A DNA stretch of 64,000 nt from Glaciecola sp. (GTDB lineage Bacteria; Pseudomonadota; Gammaproteobacteria; Enterobacterales; Alteromonadaceae): positions 62,001 through 126,000 of the forward strand of contig JAAZVZ010000001.1 of the NCBI GenBank assembly GCA_018623155.1. The letters run 5' to 3'. Position numbers and translations under genes: made by a program. The notes under the pieces are model-generated. The model searched no databases and was not told the DNA's origin. It saw only the letters and a program-made list of their open reading frames with translations. Shown here in pieces: positions 30,216 to 38,976 of this stretch. Each line of letters begins with the position of its first letter. The stretch's first letter is position 1.

Positions 30216-30219
30216 CCGG
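30196..30219 (+). other. Hairpin at end of ychJ-like gene
   Basis: CCGGTCAG and CTGACCGG arms around eight bases, spanning the stop codon. No T-run follows, so it may be an mRNA stabiliser or a Rho-dependent end rather than a terminator. Confidence 0.5.
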
Positions 30220-30433
30220 GATGTTGCCGAGCAAAAAGTATTGTAGGGAAAACAAACCATTTTGCATACGCAACACAAATATGATCAAAAGCACTACCTA
30301 AGTCGAACCTAAAAATCTTAAAACCACACTTCATTCTGAAAAATATTACGCACTCACACATTTTTTTTTAATAATAAATACAATGCTTTACAATTTATTT
30401 TTAAAAAATATGTTGCAATGCACAAAAGCGGGC

Positions 30434-30462
30434 TTGACGATTTTTTAGATACCAGGTATAGT
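30434..30462 (+). promoter_or_regulatory. Sigma70 promoter of the first phasin gene
   Basis: TTGACG, a 17-bp spacer and TATAGT, near consensus. Transcription would begin near 30469, 50 bp before the phasin ATG. Confidence 0.75.
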
Positions 30463-30475
30463 GAGTTTAACTCAA

Positions 30476-30490
30476 TGTTGCACCGCAACA
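30476..30490. promoter_or_regulatory. Probable PhaR operator
   Basis: Perfect palindrome TGTTGC-ACC-GCAACA just after the inferred transcription start of the phasin gene, with a second half-site TGTTGCA at 30411. PhaR of other bacteria binds TGC-rich sites at phasin promoters; the match to this particular PhaR is inference. Confidence 0.55.
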
Positions 30491-30518
30491 AATTCAGTGA
30501 ACTATTAAGGATAGCATC

Positions 30519-31121
30519 ATGTTTGGTAAATTTTCAGAGCAAGTCAAAAAGTCTTCTAAACCAGTTAGCTCATTAGTGGCTGTTAACACTAAAGCACTGG
30601 AAGAGTTATCACAACAGCAAACGGAATTCTTTACTGGGTTCTTAGCAGATAGCGTGAAGTATGTTGAATCACTATCCGTACAAACCGAAGTTAAAGGCTT
30701 TGTTGCGGCACAGTCTACTTTTGCTGAGGCCGTTAAAGAACGCTTAGCGCATACCTCAAAACAGACCTACGGTACGATGAACGATATTCGTGAAGAGTAT
30801 ACCAAGGTGCTTAAAACGTCGATTGATGAATTGCCAGCAGCAGAAGCAGTTACCAAAGAATTGATGAAAGCCGTTCCAGCAGTTGCAACGCCTGTAGCTT
30901 CCAAAGCGGAAACTAATCCGGCGCCGGTAAAAAAGCCAGTCGCCAAAAAAGCGGCACCTAAAGCGGCAGCAAAACCCGCAGCGAAAGTCGAAGCGCCCAA
31001 AGCCAAAGCAAAACCTGCGGCGAAGCCAGCAGTAAAAGCAGAAGCGCCTAAAGCTCAAGTAAAACCTGTCGCCAAAACAGAATCTTCACCGGCAGCACCT
31101 GCTGCGGCGAAAAAAGCGTAA
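30519..31121 (+). CDS. Phasin with Lys/Ala/Pro-rich tail (PhaF-like architecture)
   Basis: A 200-residue granule-associated protein. Residues 1-110 form a phasin helical domain (MFGKFSEQVKKSSKPVSSL), similar along its length to the next gene, so the two are paralogues. Residues 125-200 are a low-complexity basic tail of PAKKA, KAEAPKA and AAKPA units, like histone H1 and the DNA-binding tail of PhaF and PhaM. It may tether PHA granules to the nucleoid. AAGG lies upstream; strong promoter and operator precede it. Confidence 0.85.
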   Translation: MFGKFSEQVKKSSKPVSSLVAVNTKALEELSQQQTEFFTGFLADSVKYVESLSVQTEVKGFVAAQSTFAEAVKERLAHTSKQTYGTMNDIREEYTKVLKTSIDELPAAEAVTKELMKAVPAVATPVASKAETNPAPVKKPVAKKAAPKAAAKPAAKVEAPKAKAKPAAKPAVKAEAPKAQVKPVAKTESSPAAPAAAKKA

Positions 31122-31152
31122 TTTTACAACTTTTATTTAACGGAGAAATACC

Positions 31153-31497
31153 ATGTTTGAACAATTAAACGATCAACTTAAAGATTCTATGAAGCCTGTT
31201 ACTGAATTAGCGACTCTTAACATGAACGCATTGCAAGACATCGCAGAGAAACAAAATGCATTATTTTCAACATTATTAAACGATGGCATGTCATTTGTTG
31301 AATCTGCAAGCCAGCAAAAAGATGTCATGAGCCTTGCTGAAACCCAAAAAGCATACTTAGAAGGTTTACAAGAAACTGTATCTGATGCGGCAAAAGAAAC
31401 CTATGAAGTCATCGCTTCAACACAGAAAGCGGCGACTGACGTAATCAAGTCTGTTTCTGAAGACTTTAGCTCTAAAGTGGCTTCTGTCGCAAAATAA
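31153..31497 (+). CDS. Phasin family protein
   Basis: A 114-residue helical phasin, with residues corresponding to the phasin part of the previous gene (KPVTEL, NALQ, FVESASQQ, KETYE). It lacks the basic tail. Likely coats PHA granules. It follows the first phasin by 31 bp with CGGAGAAA as its ribosome-binding site, so both should be on one transcript. Confidence 0.88.
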   Translation: MFEQLNDQLKDSMKPVTELATLNMNALQDIAEKQNALFSTLLNDGMSFVESASQQKDVMSLAETQKAYLEGLQETVSDAAKETYEVIASTQKAATDVIKSVSEDFSSKVASVAK

Positions 31498-31512
31498 GTA
31501 AGCCCCAAATAG

Positions 31513-31559
31513 CACTTCGCGGTTGCTTCCAACGTAATAAAGTAACCCGAAGTGTTTTT
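31513..31559 (+). terminator. Terminator after the phasin pair
   Basis: CACTTCG-(C)-GGTT pairs with AACC-CGAAGTG across a 19-base loop, followed by five T. Confidence 0.65.
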
Positions 31560-31606
31560 GCTTATCAGCGTGGTGTTGATAAGTGTGTATATGTTGGAGT
31601 GTTTTT

Positions 31607-32827
31607 ATGAACCATTATCAAGCGTATGACTATTTAACTCGTTCAGCCCAGGTCATGCATGAAGGTTTCAGTCTACTCAATGACGTTGCAAGTCACCCGA
31701 CCAATCCATTTTCGTATACCCTTGCTGGTCGCTTTACTCACGCAAGTTTAGAAACTGCCATGCGATTAACCCGCCGTTACGAGAAATTAGGGTTTAATAT
31801 CGATGAAGTCGACATCGACGACAAAACCTATTTAGTTCGTGAAGAAACAACGCTAAGCAAGCCATTTTGTGACCTCATCCACTTTAATCGTCGAGGTAAA
31901 ACGGACGAGCATAAAGTATTATTAGTTGCGCCATTATCCGGACACTTCGCAACGTTATTAAAAGGCACTGTTGAGGCGCTGCTACCCGATCACGAAGTGT
32001 ATATCACGGATTGGGCAGATGCACGTGAAGTGCCATTGGACGAAGGCACGTTTTCGTTTGACTGCTATGTGTCCTACCTAATTGAGTTTATGCAATTTTT
32101 AGGTCCAGACACACATTTAATTGCAATCTGTCAGCCAACTGTTCAAGCACTCATTGCGACAGCTGTGATGGCACAAGAAAAAGATCCATGTGTCCCTCAA
32201 TCGCTCACATTAATGGCGGGTCCGATTGACCCCAGCCAGAACCCTACACGGGTCAATACTTTTGCACAGGAACGTCCGATGAGCTGGTTTCGCAATGTGG
32301 CGATTATGGAGGTGCCATATGGTTATCCTGGACATGGCCGTAAGGTATACCCAGGATTTATGCAACTTGGTGGATTCATCTCCATGAATCAAGAAACTCA
32401 CACCAAGAAGTATATGAATTTTTTTCAAAATATCATGTTTGGAGACAACGAAGATAACGATCGTTTCCGTGCCTTCTACGATGAATATTTAGCAGTATTA
32501 GATATTCCTGCAGAATTCTATCTAGAAACAATCGAGCGAATTTTCAAAAACAATGAATTAGCGCAAGGTAAAATCACCTACCAAGGCAAGCCTGTGGATT
32601 TTAATGCCATCGACGATACGGCATTACTGACGGTGGAAGGCGCTGAAGACGATATCTGTGGCCTGCGCCAAACCGAAGCTGCACAAGATATTTGTAATAA
32701 TATTCCAACCAATATGCGTAAACATCACGTTCAGCAAGGTGCTGGACATTATGGTATTTTCAGTGGTTCAAAATTCCGTCAACACATTCGTCCCTTAATT
32801 ACCGAATTTATCCACGAATTCGCTTAA
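31607..32827 (+). CDS. phaZ: Intracellular PHA depolymerase (PhaZ)
   Basis: Mobilises stored PHA. It is 406 residues with an alpha/beta hydrolase fold; the nucleophile is C175 in AICQPTVQ, as in the Cys-type PhaZa1 of Ralstonia. The C-terminal His is in QGAGHYGIFSG. The ATG at 31607 is chosen because GGAG lies eight bases upstream and alignment begins there (MNHYQAYDYL); an ATG at 31583 is less likely. Follows the phasins after a terminator, so probably separately regulated. Confidence 0.92.
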   Translation: MNHYQAYDYLTRSAQVMHEGFSLLNDVASHPTNPFSYTLAGRFTHASLETAMRLTRRYEKLGFNIDEVDIDDKTYLVREETTLSKPFCDLIHFNRRGKTDEHKVLLVAPLSGHFATLLKGTVEALLPDHEVYITDWADAREVPLDEGTFSFDCYVSYLIEFMQFLGPDTHLIAICQPTVQALIATAVMAQEKDPCVPQSLTLMAGPIDPSQNPTRVNTFAQERPMSWFRNVAIMEVPYGYPGHGRKVYPGFMQLGGFISMNQETHTKKYMNFFQNIMFGDNEDNDRFRAFYDEYLAVLDIPAEFYLETIERIFKNNELAQGKITYQGKPVDFNAIDDTALLTVEGAEDDICGLRQTEAAQDICNNIPTNMRKHHVQQGAGHYGIFSGSKFRQHIRPLITEFIHEFA

Positions 32828-32837
32828 CGCTGTCCTT

Positions 32838-32860
32838 GGGGGCTCAAGCCCCCCTTTTTT
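32838..32860 (+). terminator. Terminator after phaZ
   Basis: GGGGGC stem, TCAA loop, GCCCCC, then C and six T. Confidence 0.9.
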
Positions 32861-32932
32861 GTGCCAATTCTTTTAGATTTTTGTCTAAAACTGCGTTAAT
32901 GTAAGGGCTGGATTGTTTGTTAAGGACTCGCC

Positions 32933-34126
32933 ATGCGTCGTGTATCAATTGCCACGATTCTTCTGTTTTCGACCTCTCTTTTTGCGCAAGAAGATTTTTC
33001 TCAATGCGTTGCTCAACTCACCGAAAAAGCCAAAATACAAGGTATTGCCCAAAGCACGATAAACCAAACTTTGGCTAAGGCTCAACAGCGCAAACGCGTC
33101 ATCAACCTTGACCGTTCGCAGCCCGAATTTTTATCTACCTTTGAAGATTACTACAGCAAACGCGTCAATACCTGGCGTATCGAAAAAGGCCAAGCCTTGT
33201 ACGCCAAACATCGTATTTTTTTGGATGAATTAACAAAGCAATACGGCGTGCCGGGCCAATATCTCATTGCTTTTTGGGGCTTAGAAACCAATTACGGAGG
33301 GTACAAAGGTAAAATTCCAACCATTGATGCATTGACTACGCTCGCCTGTGAACCGCGTCGCAAAACATTTTTTACTAATGAATTAATGACGATGCTTGAG
33401 GTGATTGAAAGCAATGAGTTGGATGTCCAAACATTACTTGGTTCTTGGGCTGGAGCAATGGGACATACACAGTTTATGCCATCCACCTACAAAGGATATG
33501 CCATCGATGGCGATGGTGATAATAAAGTCGATCTCTTTCATTCCGAAAAAGACGCCCTTGCCTCGGCGGCGCACTTTCTGCATCAACTCGGTTGGCAAGC
33601 AGGCTTTCGTTGGGGGCGTGAAATCAGTTTGCCTGATGGATTCGATTATGCGTTAGCTGGAAGGAAACTGACAAAACCTTTATCATTTTGGCGTCAATTA
33701 GGTGTGACTTCAGTGTATGGTCAACCGGTAGCCGATATTGATCTAGACTCATCGGTGGTTATTCCATCTGGATACCAAGGCCCAATTTTTATGGCCTATC
33801 CAAACTTTCATATCATTATGCGCTGGAACAACTCTCAATCTTACGCCATTGCTGTCGGCAAACTCGCCGACCAAATTGCTGGTGCGCCCGGATTAGTGAC
33901 CCAATTTCCTGATGCGCCGCCTATTTCTATTACCCAAGTCGAGAAGCTACAACGGCAATTACAAGTATTGGGATATGGCGTGAAACATATTGATGGGATC
34001 ATTGGATCAGGTACTCGAACGGCTATTCGAGCGTTTCAACAGGACAATGGGTTGGTTGCTGACGGGTTTGCACACCCTGAGGTGTTTGAAGCGCTTAATG
34101 CCATTTATCAGAAACAAAAAAGCTAA
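32933..34126 (+). CDS. Lytic murein transglycosylase B family with peptidoglycan-binding domain
   Basis: A 397-residue periplasmic enzyme that cleaves the glycan strand to 1,6-anhydromuropeptides. It has a signal peptide (about 1-18), an SLT_2/MltB-like domain with catalytic Glu in FWGLETNYGG and GAMGHTQFMPSTY, and a C-terminal PG_binding_1 domain (about 335-390, LGYGVKHIDGIIGSGTRTA). It has no lipobox, so it is soluble, unlike E. coli MltB. Confidence 0.92.
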   Translation: MRRVSIATILLFSTSLFAQEDFSQCVAQLTEKAKIQGIAQSTINQTLAKAQQRKRVINLDRSQPEFLSTFEDYYSKRVNTWRIEKGQALYAKHRIFLDELTKQYGVPGQYLIAFWGLETNYGGYKGKIPTIDALTTLACEPRRKTFFTNELMTMLEVIESNELDVQTLLGSWAGAMGHTQFMPSTYKGYAIDGDGDNKVDLFHSEKDALASAAHFLHQLGWQAGFRWGREISLPDGFDYALAGRKLTKPLSFWRQLGVTSVYGQPVADIDLDSSVVIPSGYQGPIFMAYPNFHIIMRWNNSQSYAIAVGKLADQIAGAPGLVTQFPDAPPISITQVEKLQRQLQVLGYGVKHIDGIIGSGTRTAIRAFQQDNGLVADGFAHPEVFEALNAIYQKQKS

Positions 34127-34147
34127 GCCGGTATAAGCTTAGCTTTT
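34118..34147. terminator. Bidirectional terminator between mltB-like gene and phaB
   Basis: Perfect 11-bp arms AAAAGCTAAGC and GCTTAGCTTTT around eight bases. The A-run gives a T-run on the other strand, so it can stop both convergent genes. The mltB-like stop codon lies inside the stem. Confidence 0.85.
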
Positions 34148-34208
34148 GCAACATCCATGTATTCCATGCAACACGTCCAACGTGTCGTATTACATCCCTA
34201 AAAAGGGC

Positions 34209-34931
34209 TTAGTACATGTGTTGACCACCGTTTACTGACAAGGTTGAACCTGTCATGAAACCGTTATCTTCTGCAACTAAATATGAAACGGCCTTGGCAA
34301 TTTCTGATGCGTTACCTAAACGCCCCACAGGGATCTTAGCAACGATTTTCGCCAATACTTCTTCAGGCACAGCTCGAACCATATCGGTATCAATATAACC
34401 CGGTGCAATCGCATTTACCGTGATGCCTTTTGCTGCATTTTCTTGTGCTAACGCTTTGGTAAAACCGTGGATGCCTGATTTTGCTGCGGCATAGTTGACT
34501 TGGCCATACTGACCCGCTTGACCATTGACTGAACCAATATTAACAATACGACCATAACCACGCTCACGCATACCATCAATCACTGCACGACACGTATTAA
34601 AACACGATGCCAGATTAGTTTGAATAACAGCATCCCACTGTTCAAACGTCATGCGGTGCATGGTGCCGTCACGTGTAATGCCCGCATTGTTGATTAGTAC
34701 ATCTAGAGAACCGTAATCGGATTCGATTTGACTGATTGCTGTGTTTACAGCATCAAAATCTGCAACGTCAAATTTGAACGCTGGAATACCCGTACGTTCT
34801 GTAAATTCTTGTGCTGCCTTATCGTTACCGCCATAGTTGGCAATAACTTGATAACCTTCTTCTTTTAACTTAACGCAAATGGCTTCACCTATACCGCGTG
34901 TTCCACCCGTAACTAATGCTACATATGACAT
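34209..34931 (-). CDS. phaB: Acetoacetyl-CoA reductase (PhaB)
   Basis: NADPH-dependent SDR that makes (R)-3-hydroxybutyryl-CoA for PHA synthesis. It is 240 residues with TGGTRGIG at 8-15, NNAG, the catalytic Ser in NIGSVNGQAGQ and Tyr/Lys in YAAAKSG. The GSVNGQ.GQ.GQ.NY string is typical of PhaB rather than FabG. AAGGAGAG precedes the ATG. The thiolase PhaA is not in the window. Transcribed convergent to the rest of the PHA cluster. Confidence 0.92.
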   Translation of the reverse strand: MSYVALVTGGTRGIGEAICVKLKEEGYQVIANYGGNDKAAQEFTERTGIPAFKFDVADFDAVNTAISQIESDYGSLDVLINNAGITRDGTMHRMTFEQWDAVIQTNLASCFNTCRAVIDGMRERGYGRIVNIGSVNGQAGQYGQVNYAAAKSGIHGFTKALAQENAAKGITVNAIAPGYIDTDMVRAVPEEVLAKIVAKIPVGRLGNASEIAKAVSYLVAEDNGFMTGSTLSVNGGQHMY

Positions 34932-34996
34932 TAAAATCTCTCCTTAATTATTTCCGTGTTACTTTTTTTATCAAAAGTGAATGGTGCTCAAAATCA

Positions 34997-35030
34997 TTTT
35001 GATATAGGTTACTATACGCCTATATCAAAA
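34997..35030. repeat. 34-bp perfect inverted repeat between phaB and thpR
   Basis: Arms TTTTGATATAGG (34997-35008) and CCTATATCAAAA (35019-35030) match at all 12 positions around a 10-bp spacer. It lies in the divergent 224-bp AT-rich promoter gap. Centre spacing of about two helical turns suits a dimer-of-dimers regulator. A T-run terminator does not fit well. Confidence 0.8.
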
Positions 35031-35155
35031 ATTGTTTATTCGACCTTGGTTTTATCAAAAATAAATTAAATATTTATAAATATAAATTAATTTAAAAATA
35101 TTTTAGGCAAATAGTAAACTTTAAGGTTATTTTATAGACGGAATATAAGCTATTT

Positions 35156-35719
35156 ATGTATCAAAGACTTTTTTTAGGGCTCAATATTGCTCCTGAACAT
35201 ATTTTAAGCATCTCAGATTGGCGGAAGAAGGCTCTGGGATTCTCTAGTACGGATGTAAAACCCCACAATTTTCATGTTACTTTGGCCTTTTTAGGACAAG
35301 TGACAATGCATCAACTCGATGAGTTATTAGAGGAGTTGCCGCATATCAACTGGCAACCATTTTCGGCTGACTTCGATCAAGTTGGGTACTGGGGGAAACC
35401 AAAGATTCATTTTATTGCACCGTCTATTGTTCCAGATCAATTACATTATTTAGCCAAACAGTGCCAAAGGCTCGCGCGTAAAACAGGAATCAACATCGAA
35501 AAGCGCCAATATCAACCTCATATTACCTTGCAACGCAAAATAAAATCGCCTGTTCCCGCCTTATATGAGCCAAGTTTTACTCTCCGTTTTAACGAGTTTC
35601 ATTTATACGAATCTATATCGACCGCTAATGGCGTCGAATACATTATTCGTGAGAGCTTTCCCGCACCCCATGATCCCAATATGAGCGTGAGAGAGCGCAT
35701 CAGTCAAGGTTTACTGTAG
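35156..35719 (+). CDS. thpR: RNA 2',3'-cyclic phosphodiesterase (ThpR/LigT)
   Basis: A 187-residue 2H phosphoesterase that opens 2',3'-cyclic phosphates on RNA to 2'-phosphates. The two HxT/S motifs are HVTL (about residue 41) and HITL (about residue 122). The N-terminus RLFLGLNI is typical. It lies 18 bp upstream of the extended frame of purU, so the two may share a transcript. Confidence 0.9.
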   Translation: MYQRLFLGLNIAPEHILSISDWRKKALGFSSTDVKPHNFHVTLAFLGQVTMHQLDELLEELPHINWQPFSADFDQVGYWGKPKIHFIAPSIVPDQLHYLAKQCQRLARKTGINIEKRQYQPHITLQRKIKSPVPALYEPSFTLRFNEFHLYESISTANGVEYIIRESFPAPHDPNMSVRERISQGLL

Positions 35720-35787
35720 CCTATATAAATACATTCGTGCTATGCTCTCGCACATTAATTTACGCCACGCAAAAGAAGTACTCACGC

Positions 35788-36642
35788 ATGCAACATTCAT
35801 TTCGTTTAACCATTCAATGCCCAGATCAACTAGGACTTGTCGCCACTGTTGCTCAGTTCTTGGCTCAATATGGTGCGACGATTTTGGAAGCGAATCATCA
35901 TACAGATTTGACAACACAGCGCTTTTTTATGCGCCATGAAATAGAAGCAGATAGTGTGGATTTGGACATTAAAACATTTGAAGCGGCGTTTGCTCCCATT
36001 GCTCGAAAATATCAAATGGACTGGCAAGTAACTGATCCGGCTATATTGCCAAGGGTGGCCTTATTAGCGAGTCATGAAACCCATTGTCTTGCGGATATTC
36101 TGCATCGCTGGCATACAGGAGAGCTTAACTGCGATATCCCATGCATAATTGCCAACCATCCGCAAATTGCCGATATTGCTGCATGGTACAAAGTACCTTT
36201 TCATTTTGTGGATTTTAAAAACCAACCCAAAGAAGTCGCGTTTGCGCAAATTCAAGACTTACTGAGCGACCATAAAGCTGATACTGTCGTATTGGCTCGG
36301 TTCATGCAAATCCTCCCCGCGTCAATGTGTGAAGCTTGGGCTGGACAGGCAATCAATATACATCACAGCTTCTTACCTTCCTTTGCCGGTGCGAAACCAT
36401 ACCAACAAGCATACGACAGGGGCGTCAAACTCATTGGAGCGACGTGTCATTATGTAACAACAGACTTGGATGAAGGTCCGATTATTGAACAGCAAGTGAT
36501 GCGAATTTCACATTCTGATTCTGCAGCAGATATGGTTCGTAAAGGTCGGGATTGTGAGAAAACAGCCCTTGCCAATGGCTTGCGCTACCATCTCGAAAAC
36601 AGAGTATTAATCGATAAAAATAAAACAATAGTATTTGCTTAA
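35788..36642 (+). CDS. purU: Formyltetrahydrofolate deformylase (PurU)
   Basis: Hydrolyses 10-formyl-THF to formate and THF, balancing one-carbon pools. It is 284 residues (E. coli 280), with an N-terminal ACT domain (1-85, FRLTIQCPDQLGLVA) and a formyltransferase-like domain; the catalytic region reads NIHHSFLPSFAGAKPY, with the Asp in DLDEGPIIEQ. The ATG at 35788 is preferred: an AAGAAG lies about ten bases upstream and the earlier frame lacks homology. Confidence 0.93.
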   Translation: MQHSFRLTIQCPDQLGLVATVAQFLAQYGATILEANHHTDLTTQRFFMRHEIEADSVDLDIKTFEAAFAPIARKYQMDWQVTDPAILPRVALLASHETHCLADILHRWHTGELNCDIPCIIANHPQIADIAAWYKVPFHFVDFKNQPKEVAFAQIQDLLSDHKADTVVLARFMQILPASMCEAWAGQAINIHHSFLPSFAGAKPYQQAYDRGVKLIGATCHYVTTDLDEGPIIEQQVMRISHSDSAADMVRKGRDCEKTALANGLRYHLENRVLIDKNKTIVFA

Positions 36643-36669
36643 TTGCAGATTATTTTTTATTGTTAGAGA

Positions 36670-36681
36670 TGCGTTAACGCA
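36670..36681. promoter_or_regulatory. TGCGTTAACGCA palindrome upstream of M3 peptidase gene
   Basis: A perfect 12-bp palindrome 48 bp before the peptidase ATG. Possible operator; no regulator assigned. Confidence 0.35.
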
Positions 36682-36729
36682 CTGCCTATAAGCAGAAAAT
36701 TCTTATAAAAACGAAGACGGAACACCACA

Positions 36730-38907
36730 ATGAACAAACCGATCCTATCAGCAATCTCGCTGGCGGTCGTGCTTGGCCTTTCAGCTTGCTCGAAACCCGC
36801 TACTCAAACCGACTCAGCCACCGCAGACTCTGCGGTTTCCGTGAAACATGACAATGTCCTGATGCAAACGTTTAGCGGACCTTATGAAGGCGTACCTGCA
36901 TTTGACAAAATGGACTTGGCATTACTCGCACCTGCAGTCGAAAAAGGTATGGAAATTAACCTTGCCGAAATCGAAGCGATTGCTAACAACCCCGAAGCAC
37001 CGACATTTGCAAACACATTTGAAGCATTGGAGCGCGCCGGTAAAGAATTGGATAATGTGTTTTCTTACTGGGGAATTTGGGCATCCAATATGTCAAGCCC
37101 AGAGTTTCGCCAGATCCAACGTGAACTCAGCCCTAAATTGTCTGACTTCAGATCCAAGATTTCTCAAAACGAAGCGTTATTTGCTCGGGTAAAAGCGGTC
37201 TATGAAGGCGCTGAATTTGACACCCTTAACTTAGAACAACAACGCATTGTTAAAAACTCATATGAAAGCTTTATTCGTTCTGGGATCTTATTAGATGATG
37301 CCGGTAAGAAGCGCACTGCTGAGATCAACAAACGCCTTGCTGAATTACAAACCCAGTTCAGCAGTAACGTTCTCAATGACGAAGAAAATATCGTTACCTT
37401 CTTAACCGCTGACCAATTATCCGGTTTATCAGAAGGGTATATTCGTTCGGCCAAAGCTGCAGCGGAAGAACGTGGCAAACCGGATATGTATGCGGTGACC
37501 AATACACGTTCATCAATGGATCCGTTTTTGACCTATTCAACCGAGCGTGAACTGCGCAAAGAGGTATGGGAAAAGTACTATTCTCGAGGAAACAATGGCG
37601 ATGAATTCGATAATAATGCCATTATTAAAGAGATTTTAGAGTTACGTCACGAGCGTGTTCAACTACTCGATTTTCCAGATTATGCCACTTGGCGCTTACA
37701 AGATCGCATGGCCAAAAACCCTGCTAACGCCATGGCCTTAATGGACAAAGTCTGGCCGGCAGCGATTGCCCGGGTGAAACAAGAAGTTGCTGACATGCAA
37801 GCGATTGCCGAAGCTGAGGGAGCGGATATCACCATCGAGCCATGGGATTATCGTTTTTATGCCGAAAAAGTGCGCCAAGCTACTTATGATTTGGATTCTG
37901 ATGAAGTCAAACAATACCTACAGCTAGACAAACTACGTGAAGCTATGTTTTACGTTGCCGAACGTTTGTTTAATTTCAAATTCACCCCCATCGAAGCAGG
38001 TAAAGTCCCTGTTTGGCATGAAGATGTCGGCGTCTGGGAAGTGACTGATATAGCAACGGGTCGCAACGTAGGCTTGTGGTACCTTGACCCGTTTGCACGC
38101 CAAGGTAAACGCTCCGGCGCATGGGCTACTTATTATCGTCCGTACACGACATTCGATGGCGAAACCAATGTATTATCTGCAAATAACTCAAACTTTGTAA
38201 AAGCGCCGGATGGTCAACCAACCTTGATCAGTTGGGACGATGCTGAAACGTATTTCCATGAATTTGGTCATGCGCTGCACTTTTTAGCTGCAGATGTAAT
38301 GTACCCTTCATCGCATTCTGGGGTACGTGATTACACTGAATTCCAATCTCAGCTTTTAGAGCGTTGGATTTTGACCGATGAAGTAATCGATCAGTTCCTT
38401 GTTCATTATGAGACAGGTGAACCGATTCCGGATGAGCTGGTCACCAAAATCAAAAATGCTGCGACTTTCAATGAAGGGTTTAAAACGACCGAATATATGG
38501 CATCTGCGATTATGGATTTAAAATACCATACGACAGATCCAGAGCAGATTGTCGATGTGCAAACCTTCGAGCGTGAAACACTCGCGTCGATTGGTATGCC
38601 GTCACAAATCCCAATGCGTCATCGCTCGACTCATTTCCAACATATCTTCTCATCAGAGGGCTATGCCGCGGCATATTATGGATATATGTGGGCGGAAGTA
38701 TTAACCTCTGATGCTGCGGAGGCTTTTGCCGAAGCGCCTGGAGGATATTACGATGAAGCGTTAGCGGAAAAAATGGTGCAATACCTCTTTGCAGTGCGCA
38801 ATGCGATGGATCCTGCTGATGCTTATCGGGCCTTTAGAGGCCGTGATGCTAAGGTCGATGCACTGATGCGGGATCGCGGTTTTCCAGTCCCTACTAGTGG
38901 TGATTAG
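36730..38907 (+). CDS. M3 family peptidyl-dipeptidase lipoprotein (Dcp-like)
   Basis: A 725-residue zinc metallopeptidase of family M3. The signal peptide ends in the lipobox LSAC, predicting a lipoprotein with Cys19-20 at the mature N-terminus, unlike cytoplasmic OpdA. Zinc motif HEFGH is at 510-514 and the third ligand Glu follows in DYTEFQSQLLER. Dcp removes C-terminal dipeptides from peptides in the periplasm. It stands as a single gene with its own terminator. Confidence 0.92.
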   Translation: MNKPILSAISLAVVLGLSACSKPATQTDSATADSAVSVKHDNVLMQTFSGPYEGVPAFDKMDLALLAPAVEKGMEINLAEIEAIANNPEAPTFANTFEALERAGKELDNVFSYWGIWASNMSSPEFRQIQRELSPKLSDFRSKISQNEALFARVKAVYEGAEFDTLNLEQQRIVKNSYESFIRSGILLDDAGKKRTAEINKRLAELQTQFSSNVLNDEENIVTFLTADQLSGLSEGYIRSAKAAAEERGKPDMYAVTNTRSSMDPFLTYSTERELRKEVWEKYYSRGNNGDEFDNNAIIKEILELRHERVQLLDFPDYATWRLQDRMAKNPANAMALMDKVWPAAIARVKQEVADMQAIAEAEGADITIEPWDYRFYAEKVRQATYDLDSDEVKQYLQLDKLREAMFYVAERLFNFKFTPIEAGKVPVWHEDVGVWEVTDIATGRNVGLWYLDPFARQGKRSGAWATYYRPYTTFDGETNVLSANNSNFVKAPDGQPTLISWDDAETYFHEFGHALHFLAADVMYPSSHSGVRDYTEFQSQLLERWILTDEVIDQFLVHYETGEPIPDELVTKIKNAATFNEGFKTTEYMASAIMDLKYHTTDPEQIVDVQTFERETLASIGMPSQIPMRHRSTHFQHIFSSEGYAAAYYGYMWAEVLTSDAAEAFAEAPGGYYDEALAEKMVQYLFAVRNAMDPADAYRAFRGRDAKVDALMRDRGFPVPTSGD

Positions 38908-38922
38908 AAAGTAAATAATGAT

Positions 38923-38951
38923 AAGGGTGACCGGATACGTCACCCTTTTTT
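38923..38951 (+). terminator. Terminator after the M3 peptidase gene
   Basis: AAGGGTGAC stem, seven-base loop, GTCACCCTT, then a T-run. Confidence 0.88.
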
Positions 38952-38976
38952 ATGATGACCATAAAGGCCAACCTCA

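Larger units (their letters stand above)
30216..30518 (+). other. AT-rich promoter region of the phasin genes
   Basis: A 303-bp gap with no gene. It holds a sigma70 promoter at 30434-30462, TGTTGCA at 30411-30417 and a TGTTGC/GCAACA palindrome at 30476-30490. Confidence 0.7.

Noticed and set aside
30756-31058. Antisense Arg/Phe/Cys-rich open frames over the phasin tail
   Set aside because: Reverse-strand shadows of the Lys/Ala-rich repeat; no ribosome-binding site or homology.
30756-31121. Repeats in the phasin tail as a CRISPR-like or satellite array
   Set aside because: The periodicity is codon-level (Lys-Pro-Ala units) within an open frame, without fixed repeat and spacer lengths.
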